Origin: Anodontia alba
Lineage: Eukaryota > Mollusca > Bivalvia > Lucinida > Lucinidae
Assembly: GCA_964016985.1 (NCBI GenBank)
Contig: OZ024824.1
Location: 48,401,587-48,465,586, forward strand
Reading direction: 5' to 3'
Length of the DNA stretch: 64,000 bases
Positions 48,226 to 59,120 of the stretch are shown one piece after another. The notes under the pieces were generated by a model. It saw nothing but the letters and a program-made list of their open reading frames with translations. It did no database searches and had not been told where the DNA came from. The position numbers and the translations under genes were made by a program. Each line of letters starts with the position of its first letter. Within the stretch, counting starts at the first letter, position 1.

Positions 48226-49174
48226 TCTACAGCCGCTTAGCTATCCAAAGAGGGATGAACGAGACACCTTGACATATCGGTGGATGTACAGGCTGTTCTG
48301 AGTCTTTGCTGTTCACAAAGGTCTTATTATGGGTTTTGGCATGCTCTGTTGTCATATGCTGGCTCATATTTACACCTTAACGCTCTGCACTCTGGGTCAC
48401 AGCTCCAGATAAGAAGGGGTATATTCACATATTTTTCTTATTTCTCTACTCATTTGAGGCGCTTTTAACGTGTATCAAAACATAAGTTTTTGTGGAGAAA
48501 TAAGGATAATATCAGTACTACTTGGTTGAAAAGAGGCACCTTATTTGGAGCTATGTTTTTAGACTCATCAAACTGTTCAGAGTTTTAGCATGTATATGGT
48601 TAGATTCTCTGCACGCTGGGTAAAATATTTTTCTTATTTTTCCTAGCCAAAAAGTTGTTGACATTTCATGACATTTCCCTTGGAGACAATTTGCTCGAAA
48701 TGTCAAATCCTTTTGTCCGGGAAAAATAAGAAAAAATAAATAAATAAATAAATACACATGTCTTACACTTACAAAGATATATTAACACTCTAACGCTCTG
48801 CACTATGGGTAAAATATTTTTTCTTATTTTTTCCAGCAAACAGGTTTGAACATTTCATGAGGAAAATATCAACATGTCTTGCACTTATTATGATATATTA
48901 ACACTCTAAAGCTCTGCTTATAAAACACTTAATTTAGATTGTTAAATAATAATGATAAACAATAAACAGTAAGAAGAAGAGGAAGAATTCTATTAGCTTG
49001 TGCCCGCTTCATAATTTGTTGCATTCATTAGCCTATATCAACTGTGTATTATTCCCCTTGTTAAGATGGCGTCGGAAGACAGCAATCTAAATAAAGTGTT
49101 TTATAAGCAGATTTGTAGCTAAATAAACATTAATTACACTCATATTCGTACCTGCTGTCATCATGCTAAATATT

Positions 49175-49310
49175 ACCGGACGAATAGCCTACACAGTGCG
49201 ATTGGCTATTCGTCCGGTACTGAACGATTAGTCTCTGAGGCTAATCGCAGAGACTAATCGTCCGGTACCGGATTAGTCTCGGAGGCTATTCGTCCGGTGC
49301 CGGACAAATA
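49175..49310. repeat. GGCTATTCGTCCGGT inverted-motif cluster
   Basis: The 15-mer GGCTATTCGTCCGGT occurs at 49204 and 49284 and inverted at 49175. Between them CGATTAGTCTCTG (49225-49237) pairs with CAGAGACTAATCG (49248-49260), followed by the palindrome TCCGGTACCGGA at 49261-49272. No ORF. Confidence 0.85.
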
Positions 49311-49330
49311 GACACTGCCTAAGTAAAATT

Positions 49331-49745
49331 ACAGTTGCGCGCGTGCCTGTTGATATCGGAAAAATATCGTTGAAACAGTTGTATTTGTCTTAGGAAAAGC
49401 AGCCATATTGCTTCTTAAAGTTGTATTTAATTTACGAGTGAATATTGACCAAAAGGAATGTATTATTCAAGTAAAGTTTGGCTTGAATTAATTAGTAACG
49501 TTATCTATGGAACCGGAAATGTTTTTGCCATCCACAATTATTGGTCATGTGACATAATATTGAATCACGTGGTCAGTAGCCCGGATGAAAACAATAACAT
49601 TAAAAAGGTCTATACTGTCCGATAAACGTATACAACTTTCTGCCATCCAATAGGAACGAGGCCAGAACGTACTCTGCGTTAAAGACCGCGAGGTTCCGAA
49701 TGATATTTAATGTGTGACGTAGTGTTTAAAAAGGTCTATACAGTC
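49331..49745 (-). repeat. dispersed repeat with TATAGACCTTTTTAA motif, right copy
   Basis: Inverse of the 38.3-kb copy. It carries TATAGACC-type ends at 49614 and 49740 (minus strand) and a middle piece shared with 47.7 kb. Confidence 0.7.
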
Positions 49746-49829
49746 TATACAGTGGTTTTGTATGAACCAATATCCAGGCTTTATATATACAACAAGAAAA
49801 AATGCCTAACGGCATTATGGACGGGTTTT

Positions 49830-50850
49830 TCCACTGAAGAATAAAGGTAACATATCACTTTGAAAAAACAAGTTAACCAAAAGGTAAACCTCGGACAACG
49901 CCCGACCATCCAGACATCGCTATTTTAAAGGACAGATTTTTTTCGTGAAAAGCCTGTCCAAAAATACACTTTTTTATATAAAAAAAATGCTGGTTACTGA
50001 TGTTGTTACTGGTAAGTATATAGAAGAGGCTCAGCCACTGAAGCTACAACAAAAAAAATCATTTTTACCCACAAAAAGCTACAACCTGTATAATTGAAAA
50101 AGAAAAAAAATCAATTTTGGCTGCACAAGCTTTCGGCATCAGGGGAGATAAGTACATAACAAAAAAGTCAGAATCGTCTCTCTTGCACGTGACACACCTA
50201 ATGGTCCTTACCTATGCCTCTACCAAATATTATCAAACTATTTCAAACCATTAAGAAGCACACAAGAATTTGGCTTAGCATTTGGTTCAGGTGAGATAAT
50301 TAGAAAAAAAGAACAAAGCAGTTGTCCTTCCTTACTTGACCTGATATATATCCCTACTAAATATTATCAAATTATCTCAAACAGTATAGGAGTTATGGCC
50401 TGCACAAGAGTTCGATTTCGGGGGAGATAAGTACATAACGAAGAAAACGAGAGATGTCTCTCTTGCACATGGCACCTCTTCTGGTCCTTATCTATGTCTC
50501 TACCAAATATTATCAAAATATTTCAAACCATTAAGAAGTTATGGAGTGCATAAGAATTTGCCTTAGAAATTCATTCAGGGGAGATAACTAGAAAAAATAA
50601 AGCAAGAGTTGTCCTTCTTGCATGCGACACTCCTCTTGACCTGACATATGCCCCTACCAAATATTATCAAATTAGCTCAAACAGAATGGGTGTTATGGAC
50701 TGCGCAAGATTTCAGTTTCAGGGGAGATAAGTACATAACAAAGAAAGTGAGAGCTGTTTTTCTTGCACGCGACACGCCTACTGGTCCTCCTCTTTATAAC
50801 TACCAAATATGAAAGCAATCCACTGAAGAATAAAGGTAACATATAACTTT
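49830..50850. repeat. GGGGAGATAAGTACATAAC repeat block
   Basis: The marker GGGGAGATAAGTACATAAC starts at 50142, 50421 and 50721. Related half-units (GGTGAGATAATTAG, GGGGAGATAACTAG) lie between at 50290 and 50578. CACTGAAGAATAAAGGTAAC flanks both ends and recurs at 53.7-53.9 kb. Confidence 0.75.
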
Positions 50851-51284
50851 GAACAAGAGGCCCATGGGCCACAACGCTCGCCGTAAGCTAATCAGGTCAT
50901 TTACTCATCATTCCTTGCCAGCCTGTCAAGTTTCAACGCAATGGCTTAAACAGTTTTTGAGATATCTTGCTTACAAGGTTAAAATGCTGAAATTTTCAAA
51001 AAGCGATAAGTAAAAAAAAAAATTCAGATTTTTTTTTCAGAAGTTAATTGGGTCATCTACTTATCCCCTATCAGCACATTTAGTTTCACTACAATAGCTC
51101 GAATAGTTTTTTGAAATATCGTGATTACAAGATTTCATTGCAATTTTTGTGCAAAGGGGCATAACTAAAAAAGATAGCGTGTGGAAGTGATGGTGTCATG
51201 ACTTGAGCTATATCGATTAAAGGCGACCATTTTGTTTGGTTATTATGGCAAACTTTTAAAGGAGGAAATTTGTGAAACACCAGC

Positions 51285-51388
51285 AGGGAAAGAAGACCAT
51301 ATGAAGTACCAGCAGGGAAAGAAGACCATGTGATGCGCCAGCAGGGAAAGAATGTGAAGCACCAGCAGGGAAAGAAGACCCTGCAGAG
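51285..51388. repeat. 29-bp minisatellite, four units
   Basis: CCAGCAGGGAAAGAA begins four consecutive units; the third is shortened. Confidence 0.85.
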
Positions 51389-51538
51389 CTTGCTTCTTGT
51401 CAATTTTTAGCTCTGGTAGCCATTTTCTTCAGCCTAGTGGAACCATTTTAGCAATTTGGTAAAAAGACATAAGAGAAACATATCTGTGAAATTATTTTGA
51501 AATCGACTACTGGTCTTAGCGGAGATGTCTTTTAAAGG

Positions 51539-51557
51539 TATTTTTTTTGTTGTTGTT

Positions 51558-51591
<34 letters not shown>

Positions 51592-51627
51592 TTGTTTTTT
51601 TGTTGTTGTTGTTGTTTTTTTGTTGTT

Positions 51628-51658
<31 letters not shown>

Positions 51659-51659
51659 C
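51539..51659. repeat. T/GTT low-complexity tract
   Basis: Poly-T runs with GTT repeats. Similar tracts lie at 51939-51995, 52081-52117, 54054-54134 and 54560-54600. Confidence 0.95.
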
Positions 51660-52555
51660 CTATTTCTAGGTCTAGCAACCATTTTATTCAGCACAGCAGA
51701 ACCATTTTAGCAATTTTGGTGAAAGGGCATAAGAGGATCATTGATGTGACATTATTTTGAAATCCGGCCACTGTCCACGGAGATGTCGTTTAAAGGTTTT
51801 TCTATTTTTAGCTCTGGTGACCATTTTGTTCAGCAGAGCAGAACCATTTTAGCAATTTGGTAAAGGGGGATAAGAGGAACATATCTGTGAAATCATTTCG
51901 AAATCAGGCAAACGGCCAAGGAGATGTCGTTTAAAGGTGTATTTTTTTTTTTTTTTTTTTGTTTGTTTTTGTTGTTGTTTTTTTTTTGTTTTGTTTTAGC
52001 TCTGGCGGCCATTTTGTTCAGCCGAGCGGAACTACTTTTGAAATCGGGACACTTGCTGCGGAGGAGATGTCTTTTAAAGGTTTTGTTTTTGTTTTTTTGT
52101 TGTTTTTTTTTTTTTTCAATTTTTAGCTCTTGCTCCTGCCGCCATTTTGTTCAGCCAAGCGGAACCATTAAAGCAATTTTGGCAGAGGACCATTAAAGGA
52201 ACACTTCTGTGAAAATATTTTGAAATCGGGCCATTGGTCAAGGACGAGATGTCGTTTGAAGATATTCTATTTTTAGATCTGGCGGCCATCTTGTTCAATG
52301 GAGCGGAACCATTGCGGCTATCTTGGATTTCCGATCGACACAATTTTAGTTGGTTTCGATCCAGAAGTCATGCTGTTGCTACAGAGCAAGTTTTGGCTCA
52401 AAGCGACCAAAGGTTTGGGAAGAAGTGTCGAAAATTGATTTTCAAGATGGCGCTGTGGTGGCCATCTTTGATTTTCTATCGGCTCATCTACTAGGCACCC
52501 TAATACTCCATTTTCTATTCAACTGGATTATAGAGGAGATGTCCAAAATATGACT

Positions 52556-53580
52556 TCTCTACATTTTCCCAAATAAATGTACAGAGCCCATACAAATGCA
52601 TAGGGAACCAAATTTGACCTTACCGTAAAAAGGTCAAACGGCAACGTAGGACTATCATTTTAGCAATTTTGGTAGATCTCCTGTCCCCGATGATTTGTGC
52701 AAAGGTTAGGCCCCAGGGCTTATTTGGTTCTGGAGAAGATCTTTAAAGGTTTTTACCATATATGGACATGGCAGCCATCTTGGTCAATGGACCATGACCA
52801 TTTTAGCAATCTTTCGTTCCCCTGTCCGGAGGAGGCTCTACATGAAATTTGAGCAACATTGGCCTAGAGGCTTCAGAGGAGAAGTAATTTGAAATTATCA
52901 ACATTTTTTTTCATACAAATGAATGGGGCCCATACAAATGCATATGGAAGCAATCTTGACCTTGCTGTCAAAAGGTAACACATCAATGTACGACCATCAT
53001 TTTAACAACTTTCGTAGACCTCCCGTCCCCGATGATTTGTGCAAAGATTCAGCCCCAAAGCATCCTCTGTTCTGGAGATGAAGATTTTTAACGGTTTTTA
53101 TCATATATGGGCATGGCGGCAATCTTGGTTCATAGACCGCAACCATTTTAGCAATTTTTCATTCCCCTGCCCCAAGGAGGCTCCACAAACATTGGCCTAG
53201 AGGCTTCAGAGGAGAAGTCGTTTGAAATTCTCAACATTTTTCCCATAGACATGTATGGCGCTCATACAAATGCATAGGGAAGCAAACTTGACCTTGCCTT
53301 AGAAAGATCAAATGTCAATGTACGACCATTATTTAGCAACTTTGGTAGACCTCCCGTCCCCGATGATTTGTGCAAAGTTTAAGCCCCAAGGCATCCTCAG
53401 TTCTGGAGAAGAAAATTGTTAAAGGTTTTTACAATATATGGGCATGGCGGCCATCTTTGTCAATGGACCGCAATCATTTTAGCAATCTTTCGTTCCCCAA
53501 ACCTAAGGAGGCGCCATATGAAATATGAGCAAAATTGGCTTGGCGGCTTCAGAGGAGAAGTCGTTTGAAAATAGTGACCT
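52556..53580. repeat. tandem array, units of about 320 bp
   Basis: Three units share CCCGTCCCCGATGATTTGTG, ATATATGGGCATGGCGGC, CATTTTAGCAATCTTTCGTT and GGCTTCAGAGGAGAAGTCGT. The first unit is the most diverged. Confidence 0.75.
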
Positions 53581-53599
53581 AAAAATGTTAACCAAAAGG

Positions 53600-53990
53600 T
53601 AAACCTGACGTTAGGGGAGATAAGTACATAACAAAGAAAGTGAGAGTTGTCTCTCTTGCACAGGAAATGCCTACTGATCCTCCTCTTCATTCCTACCAAA
53701 TATGACAACAATCCACTGAAGAATAAAGGTAACACATAACTTTGAAAAACGGTTCACCAGAAGGAAAATCTCAGACGTCAGGGGAGATACATACATAACG
53801 AAGAGAGCGGGAGTTGTCTCTCTTACACGCAATACGCCTACTGGTCCTCCTTTTCATCCCTACCAAATAGGAAAGCAATCCACTGAAGAATAAAGGTAAC
53901 AAATAGCTTTGAAAAAAGGTTAACCAAAAGGTAAACTTGGACGACACCCGATACCCGCCCACCCTGACATCGCTATTTTAAAGGACGGAT
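53600..53990. repeat. second GGGGAGATAAGTACATAAC block, two units
   Basis: Units start near 53616 and 53779 and are closed by GACATCGCTATTTTAAAGGA, as at 49920-49945. This and the 49.8-50.85 kb block flank the arrays between them. Confidence 0.7.
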
Positions 53991-54097
53991 TTTTTGAAAA
54001 CCCGTCCAAAAACTCAGCCGTATACCTTTCCGATTGTAGGTTTACGTTTTTTGTTTGTTTTTTGTTGTTGTTGTTTTTTTTTTTGTTTTTTTTTATT

Positions 54098-54135
<38 letters not shown>

Positions 54136-54420
54136 AAGATACAGGGCTAGATATTATCCAATGAAATTTCTGTGGCACTAACCTAAATTTTGACTGGCTG
54201 ATCAAAGATGTATTTTTTTTAGGTTTCGCATCTAGTTTGGATATTTTACGGTTGATTTTATGCAGTAATACAATAAATAAATTTGGAACTTAAAACAACT
54301 TCTTAAATAAAAATGTTACCGGATTTCCCCTTATTGTTCCCCCACGTACCCACCCACTTTTCAAAGAAAAGCGAGGGGACATAGTATTCGGCTTTTCGTA
54401 ATTCCCACCTCTGAGAGAAG

Positions 54421-54767
54421 GGTACCTTGTGGACGCAACTCCTCCTACAGCTGTGCACATATCTTTTTTTTAAAAATTGCAGGTGTTTTTGTCATGGTCT
54501 GAAGATATGCATGTGCTTTTGGTATATTCCTGAAAATATTTTTCCTCACTTTTTCTGTTTTTTTTTTTTTTTTTTTTTTTTTTGTTTTTTTTTTTTTTGT
54601 CATTTTTCGAGCTCAAATAGTATAGATAGTGGGTACCTTGTGGACGCAACTCCTCTTATAGTTGTGGATAGATCTTTTTGAAACTTTGCAGGTGTTTTTG
54701 ACATGGTCTGAAGATATGCAAGTGCTTTTGGTATAGTCTTGAAATTATTTTTTGTCTCTTTTTCTGG
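54421..54767. repeat. two-copy repeat, spacing 211 bp
   Basis: GTACCTTGTGGACGCAACTC starts at 54422 and 54633. Copies share TTGCAGGTGTTTTTG and CATGGTCTGAAGATATGCA and are separated by a poly-T tract. Confidence 0.85.
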
Positions 54768-54801
54768 GTTTTGAACTAAGTCGGTATAGTCCTAAAATGA
54801 A

Positions 54802-55144
54802 GTTTTTAAAAGTTAAACATATTTTAATTAGCAATACTTAACCTGTAGATAATGTGCTATTCTATTCTGTATTTCACATCTTCGACAGAAAAACGACAGT
54901 TCAGTCGTCTTATATAGTCTTAATCCAGAAGGTCCCTTAGGCAGTTACCTGTATGACGTAACTCTTCCCGCTTAAATGATTACATGTCAGTTTCTTTGAT
55001 GTGTATAAAAACAATAGAAATAATTAGAACAGAGCTTCGCGGGCGGAAGGTGGGATTGTCTTATCTATAGTTTAAGTATTGCTATTTTAAATATATTTTA
55101 CTTTTAAAAACTGCACAATACATTAACCTATAGATAATGTGCTA
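54802..55144. repeat. inverted and direct repeats downstream of the DIRS relic
   Basis: 54802-54840 and 55073-55111 are inverted copies (GTTTTTAAAAGT..AGCAATACTTA), about 39 bp. Each is followed by ACCT(G/A)TAGATAATGTGCTA, a direct repeat at 54841 and 55126. DIRS-type elements have inverted termini and internal complementary repeats, so these may be the 3' terminal structures of the neighbouring relic. Confidence 0.55.
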
Positions 55145-55319
55145 GAATTTGCAGATTAGGAGGAAGGAGCTCTCCTAGTTCTAACACCAATAAAATATAA
55201 ATCCCACTTACTTCTGGTTAAGACTCAGGAAACTCTAAGGAATAATATGTATAAAGGATATAATCCTAAGGATATTCTTATTCCTAACATATATATGTAC
55301 TGTAAGGCTTTGGAGGCTG

Positions 55320-56940
55320 TTAACAATCTTTAGGCGTCAAAGGCATTGTCTTGCTGGCCCAACCAACTTTTTGGGCCACAACCACTGGGCCCAATCTCTG
55401 GAGATTTTCCGCTTGTTGAGACATGTCCCTCAGGTAGAACTTAGCGAACGTAGAAGAATGACTCCAGACCGCTGCTTTGAGAATTTGTTTAAGAGGAACT
55501 TTATCAAAGAATGCCCAAGAAGAAGATAGAGCCCTAACTTCATGAGCTTTAATCTATAGGAAAGAAATGTCTCTACTAGTGAATTTCCTATAGGCAAGTT
55601 TACAGTATAAGATATCCATCTAGAAACCGAAGCCTTAGAAATATCTTGATTGCCTTTGTAGGTAGAAATAGCCTAGTTCTGTTCTGACGGTATGAGCTAG
55701 TCATTTTGAAATAGAATTTTAAAGCCCTTAGGGGCATAAATGTCTATCCAATTGATCCCGTTTACATATTCGAGGTAAGCTAGGGATAACTACAGGATTT
55801 GGGCTGATAGATGGAAGCTGATTTTTCGCTAAGAAACCAGTTTGGAGTATCAATGAAACGGATCCGTCAGATTGGTTGAATCTTAAATGATTTGCATCCA
55901 TTGCCATAGCATGAATTTCGCTACATCTTTTAGCAGTGGCAAGAGCTAAAAGAAAGGCGGTCTTGATCGTAACGTGATTTAGAAGCCTTATGTAGAGGTT
56001 CAAATGGGGTTTTCTGTAAGCAAAAGACCCAAGATAAATCCCATTTAGTGGTAAGAGATTTTTGTTCTGGGCGTTGCAGTTCGAAAGACCTGATTAATTC
56101 TGACAAGACTGGATTAGATCCGATTCTGTTACCAGTTTTGAATTTAAGAGTATTAGAGATCATAGCTCTATATCCTTTGATGGTACTTAATTGATATTTT
56201 TTCTCAGAGAAAAGGTAGATGAGGAAATCGGCTATCACTGTAAGAGGGGCAGAGACCGGATCAATCGCCCTTCTATAACACCAATTAGAGTATACGACCC
56301 ATTTCGCATCATATACTTTTTGAGTAGATTTTCGTCTTGATTTTGAGACAAAGTTTGCAACGTTTTTCGAAAACTTTTTATCTCTGATTGATTGTTTGAT
56401 AAATCCCAAGCGTGAAGGTCGAGTAATGGGAGGTTTTGATGTAGAAATTTTCCTTTTGACTGTGTTGGGGCTAGAAGGGAGCAATGAGAACTATTCTGCA
56501 CTGAGACTGGCGTATCTTGGCTAGAATAGAAGGTATCAGAATTGTAGGAGGAAAGGCATATGCATGAAGTAAATTCCAGTTCACTGAAAGAGCGTCTACT
56601 GCTAATGCATGGCTACCGGGAACTGGGGATACATACAATGGAAGTTTGTGATTGAATCATGTCGCAAACAGATCCACATTTGGATAATTGAGCATTTGGA
56701 ACATGGAGTTCGCTATCGTTTGATCCAATGCCCATTCTGTTTTGATAGGTTTGTCCAATCTGGAGAGGCGGTCTGCCAAAACATTGAATTTGCCTGGAAT
56801 ATGACGAGCTCTGACAACGATATCGTGTTCCAGACACCAATTGAGGATCTTCCAGACCTCTATAAGGTTGTGAGAGTGAGTTCTGCCTTGTCAGTTGGTA
56901 TAAGAGACCACTGTTGTGTTGTCTAACTAATGAATGTCTA
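55320..56940 (-). pseudogene. DIRS-type retrotransposon relic: RNase H end and tyrosine recombinase
   Basis: Minus strand. It begins 5'-truncated near 56940 with the end of an RNase H domain: DNTTVVSY, then RARHIPGKFNVLADRLSR, interrupted by TGA twice. After an IAPF stop the linker leads into a tyrosine recombinase from about 56484 (NWCYRRAIDPVSA, STIKGYRAMISNTLKF, KWDLSWVF). Frames shift near 55988 and again between about 55730 and 55580. Catalytic elements remain: the first Arg in LATAKRCSEIH, HEVRAL (H-x-x-R), and WSHSSTFAKFYLRD with the Tyr. The frame ends at TAA 55320-55322. RT-RNase H followed by a tyrosine recombinase, with no DDE integrase, is the DIRS signature. Confidence 0.8.
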
Positions 56941-56942
56941 TG

Positions 56943-58157
56943 CAGTTAACATAACGCCTAACGGTAGCGTACTTTTACGCGTATATATACGGTGTGTGCG
57001 GTTAACATAACGACATAACGCCTAACTGTGTCATACATTTAAGCGTATATGTCTGGTATGTACATGTCAGATGAGAATAAGTAAATCAAAGTACGGTAGT
57101 GCTATCATTCCGCCATCCATTTATCTTATTCAAATAAAAATATTAATGATTGCATTCTGATCAGGGTCTACAGAACCTATCAGATTCACCAGACTGATCA
57201 GGATCCATAGAATCGATCAAACTTAACCTCCCTATTCGGTTTATAGTTTAGACACCCGACACGGTTTATTCGTCTGATCAGGGTCTACACATATAACCAA
57301 AGTATACACATCTTATCAGGGTCTATCTACTTATCATGCCGGGTTTGTAAGTACGAATGATACATAAAATCGCAACGTAGTAAAGCAATAAATTTACCTA
57401 CTCGAATTTTAGCTGCGGTAAAGATGAGCAAGAATTTTGCAAGAATAAAATTAAATAAATTATTGACTTACCATGGTCAGATTCCCCAGATACAGCACAA
57501 CATAAATATTAGAAATAGGAAGACAAGGATCAGTCTTCGATGAAATAAATTTTGTAGTGTGTATCGTTCTATTCAACCAGGGAACTTTTATAGTAATGTG
57601 GCACGTTTTGAAACATTGTGTCCACAAGAAATCCGTGAAATTCAAGATCTAAAAATAATATTCACAAGAATACCGTGATGGTCAAGATTTAAAATAACCT
57701 GTTCGATTGTCCGAACGGTGCAAAGTTTCACACAGCAACTGCTAAAACTATGAAGGAAAAAACATTTTTCTCTCAGAACGCTACAAAACTGCAAAATTAC
57801 GACAGAAAATTGTCTCCCCTTTCAAAAGATAGCCCTGAGACGAAAATCAATCCCAGAACAGTGAAGATATTGATCACCAAACCTAGGTTCACTCGGAATA
57901 TATAGTGTTCTGGTAATCGCTCAAGTATATAGACGTAAATAATCAAATACACCCTCAGCATAACTATCTCGTGATTACCGTAATACCGTAACTTGAAAGC
58001 TGAAGTGTACCTACTTGCTTAAAAAGTAAAACTGTCATCATAATCAGCGCTCCAGTTACAAATGCATTAATCTAACCTGGTTAATAAAAATCGATACAAA
58101 TTTCTTCTTATACTATGTACATGTAAAATATATTCAAGATAAAACAGGGACGTGACA
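56943..58157 (-). repeat. candidate 3' LTR of the GMR1-type element
   Basis: Immediately after the polypurine tract (AAGAGGGGAGATA on the minus strand, 58170-58158) the sequence begins TGTCACG, a usual LTR start. A TATAAAAG box lies at 57592-57585 on the minus strand. The left edge is placed only by where DIRS homology resumes. It does not visibly match the 5' LTR fragment at the window end, so LTR status is tentative. Confidence 0.4.
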
Positions 58158-58226
58158 TATCTCCCCTCTTACAGAAGTGCGTAGCACTAGAGTATTACGT
58201 CACTTTATATCGCCGAATATATTACG

Positions 58227-59120
58227 TCATACACGGCTTAAATAATCTGCGCCCACATTTTCTGCACTACGTATTGCCACTATATGAAATCTATATGGCT
58301 GTAATGCCAAAGCCCATCGCATCAGTCTAGAATTGGTAAGCTTTGCTTTATTTAAATAGCTTAATGGCTGATGATCGGTTTCTACCGTAAATGCTGTGCC
58401 ATACAAATATCTATGGAACTTTTGCACTGCCCATACTAGCGCAAGACATTCTTTCTCTATTACTGCATATGATTTTTCACTAGGTTTCAGTTTCCTACTT
58501 GCATATGCAATAGGACTTTTCTTACCTTCTTCGTCTTGCAAAAGGACAGCTCCTAATCCCTCATTAGAGGCATCTACTTGTAAAGTAAATGGTTTTGACA
58601 GATCGGCCATTTTAAGAATAGGTTGAACTGTCAACGCCTTCTTCAATGAATCAAATGCTCTCTGTTGTGGTTCATCCCAATGTACTTTATTGGACTCACC
58701 TTTTTTTGTAAGTTCCGTCAAAGGTGCGGCAATATGAGAAAAATTAGGAATAAAAGATCTATAAAATCCTACAAGTCCCAAGAATGAACGTACTTGTTTC
58801 TTGGTAACAGGTCTTTCTGCTTTTTCAATTGCTAGAATCTTATCAGGGCAGGGCCTAATAAGTGTACCACCAACCAAATGACCAAGACATTCTAAATTTT
58901 GAAAACCAATGAAACATTTACTTGGTTTCACAGTCAAATTGGCATCTCTTAGTCGCTTCAATAATTCCTCGAATACTTGCATATGATGTTCCCAAGTAGA
59001 TGTGAATATGATGATATCATCAACAAAATTGTCTATATTAGACATACCTTTCAGCAGTTTCCTCATCAGTTTACTACATGAAGCTTGAGCTGTTACTAAA
59101 CCGAAAGGTAGAACTTTAAA
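58227..59120 (-). pseudogene. RT C-terminal half and RNase H of the GMR1-type element
   Basis: Continues the RT in a shifted frame after about 59120. The YxDD box is FVDD (NFVDDIIIF). RT connection: FLGLVGFYRSFIPNF. RNase H follows with its acidic residues in FTLQVDASNEGLGAVLL, EKECLALVWAV, VETDHQPLSYL and AENVGADYLSRV, then stop at 58227. RNase H is the last domain before the polypurine tract, with no integrase after it, which confirms the unusual order. Confidence 0.88.

Larger units (their letters stand above)
50852..52555. repeat. bivalve-type repeat block with CATTTTGTTCAGC units
   Basis: A minus-oriented tail (AAGAGGCCCATGGGCC..GCTCGCC) at 50855-50882 opens the block. From 51420 four to five units share CCATTTTGTTCAGC.GAGC.GAACCATTTTAGCAA and GGAGATGTCGTTTAAAGGT at about 150-190 bp spacing, interleaved with T and GTT tracts. 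ORFs rich in Phe or Lys here are low-complexity. Confidence 0.65.
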
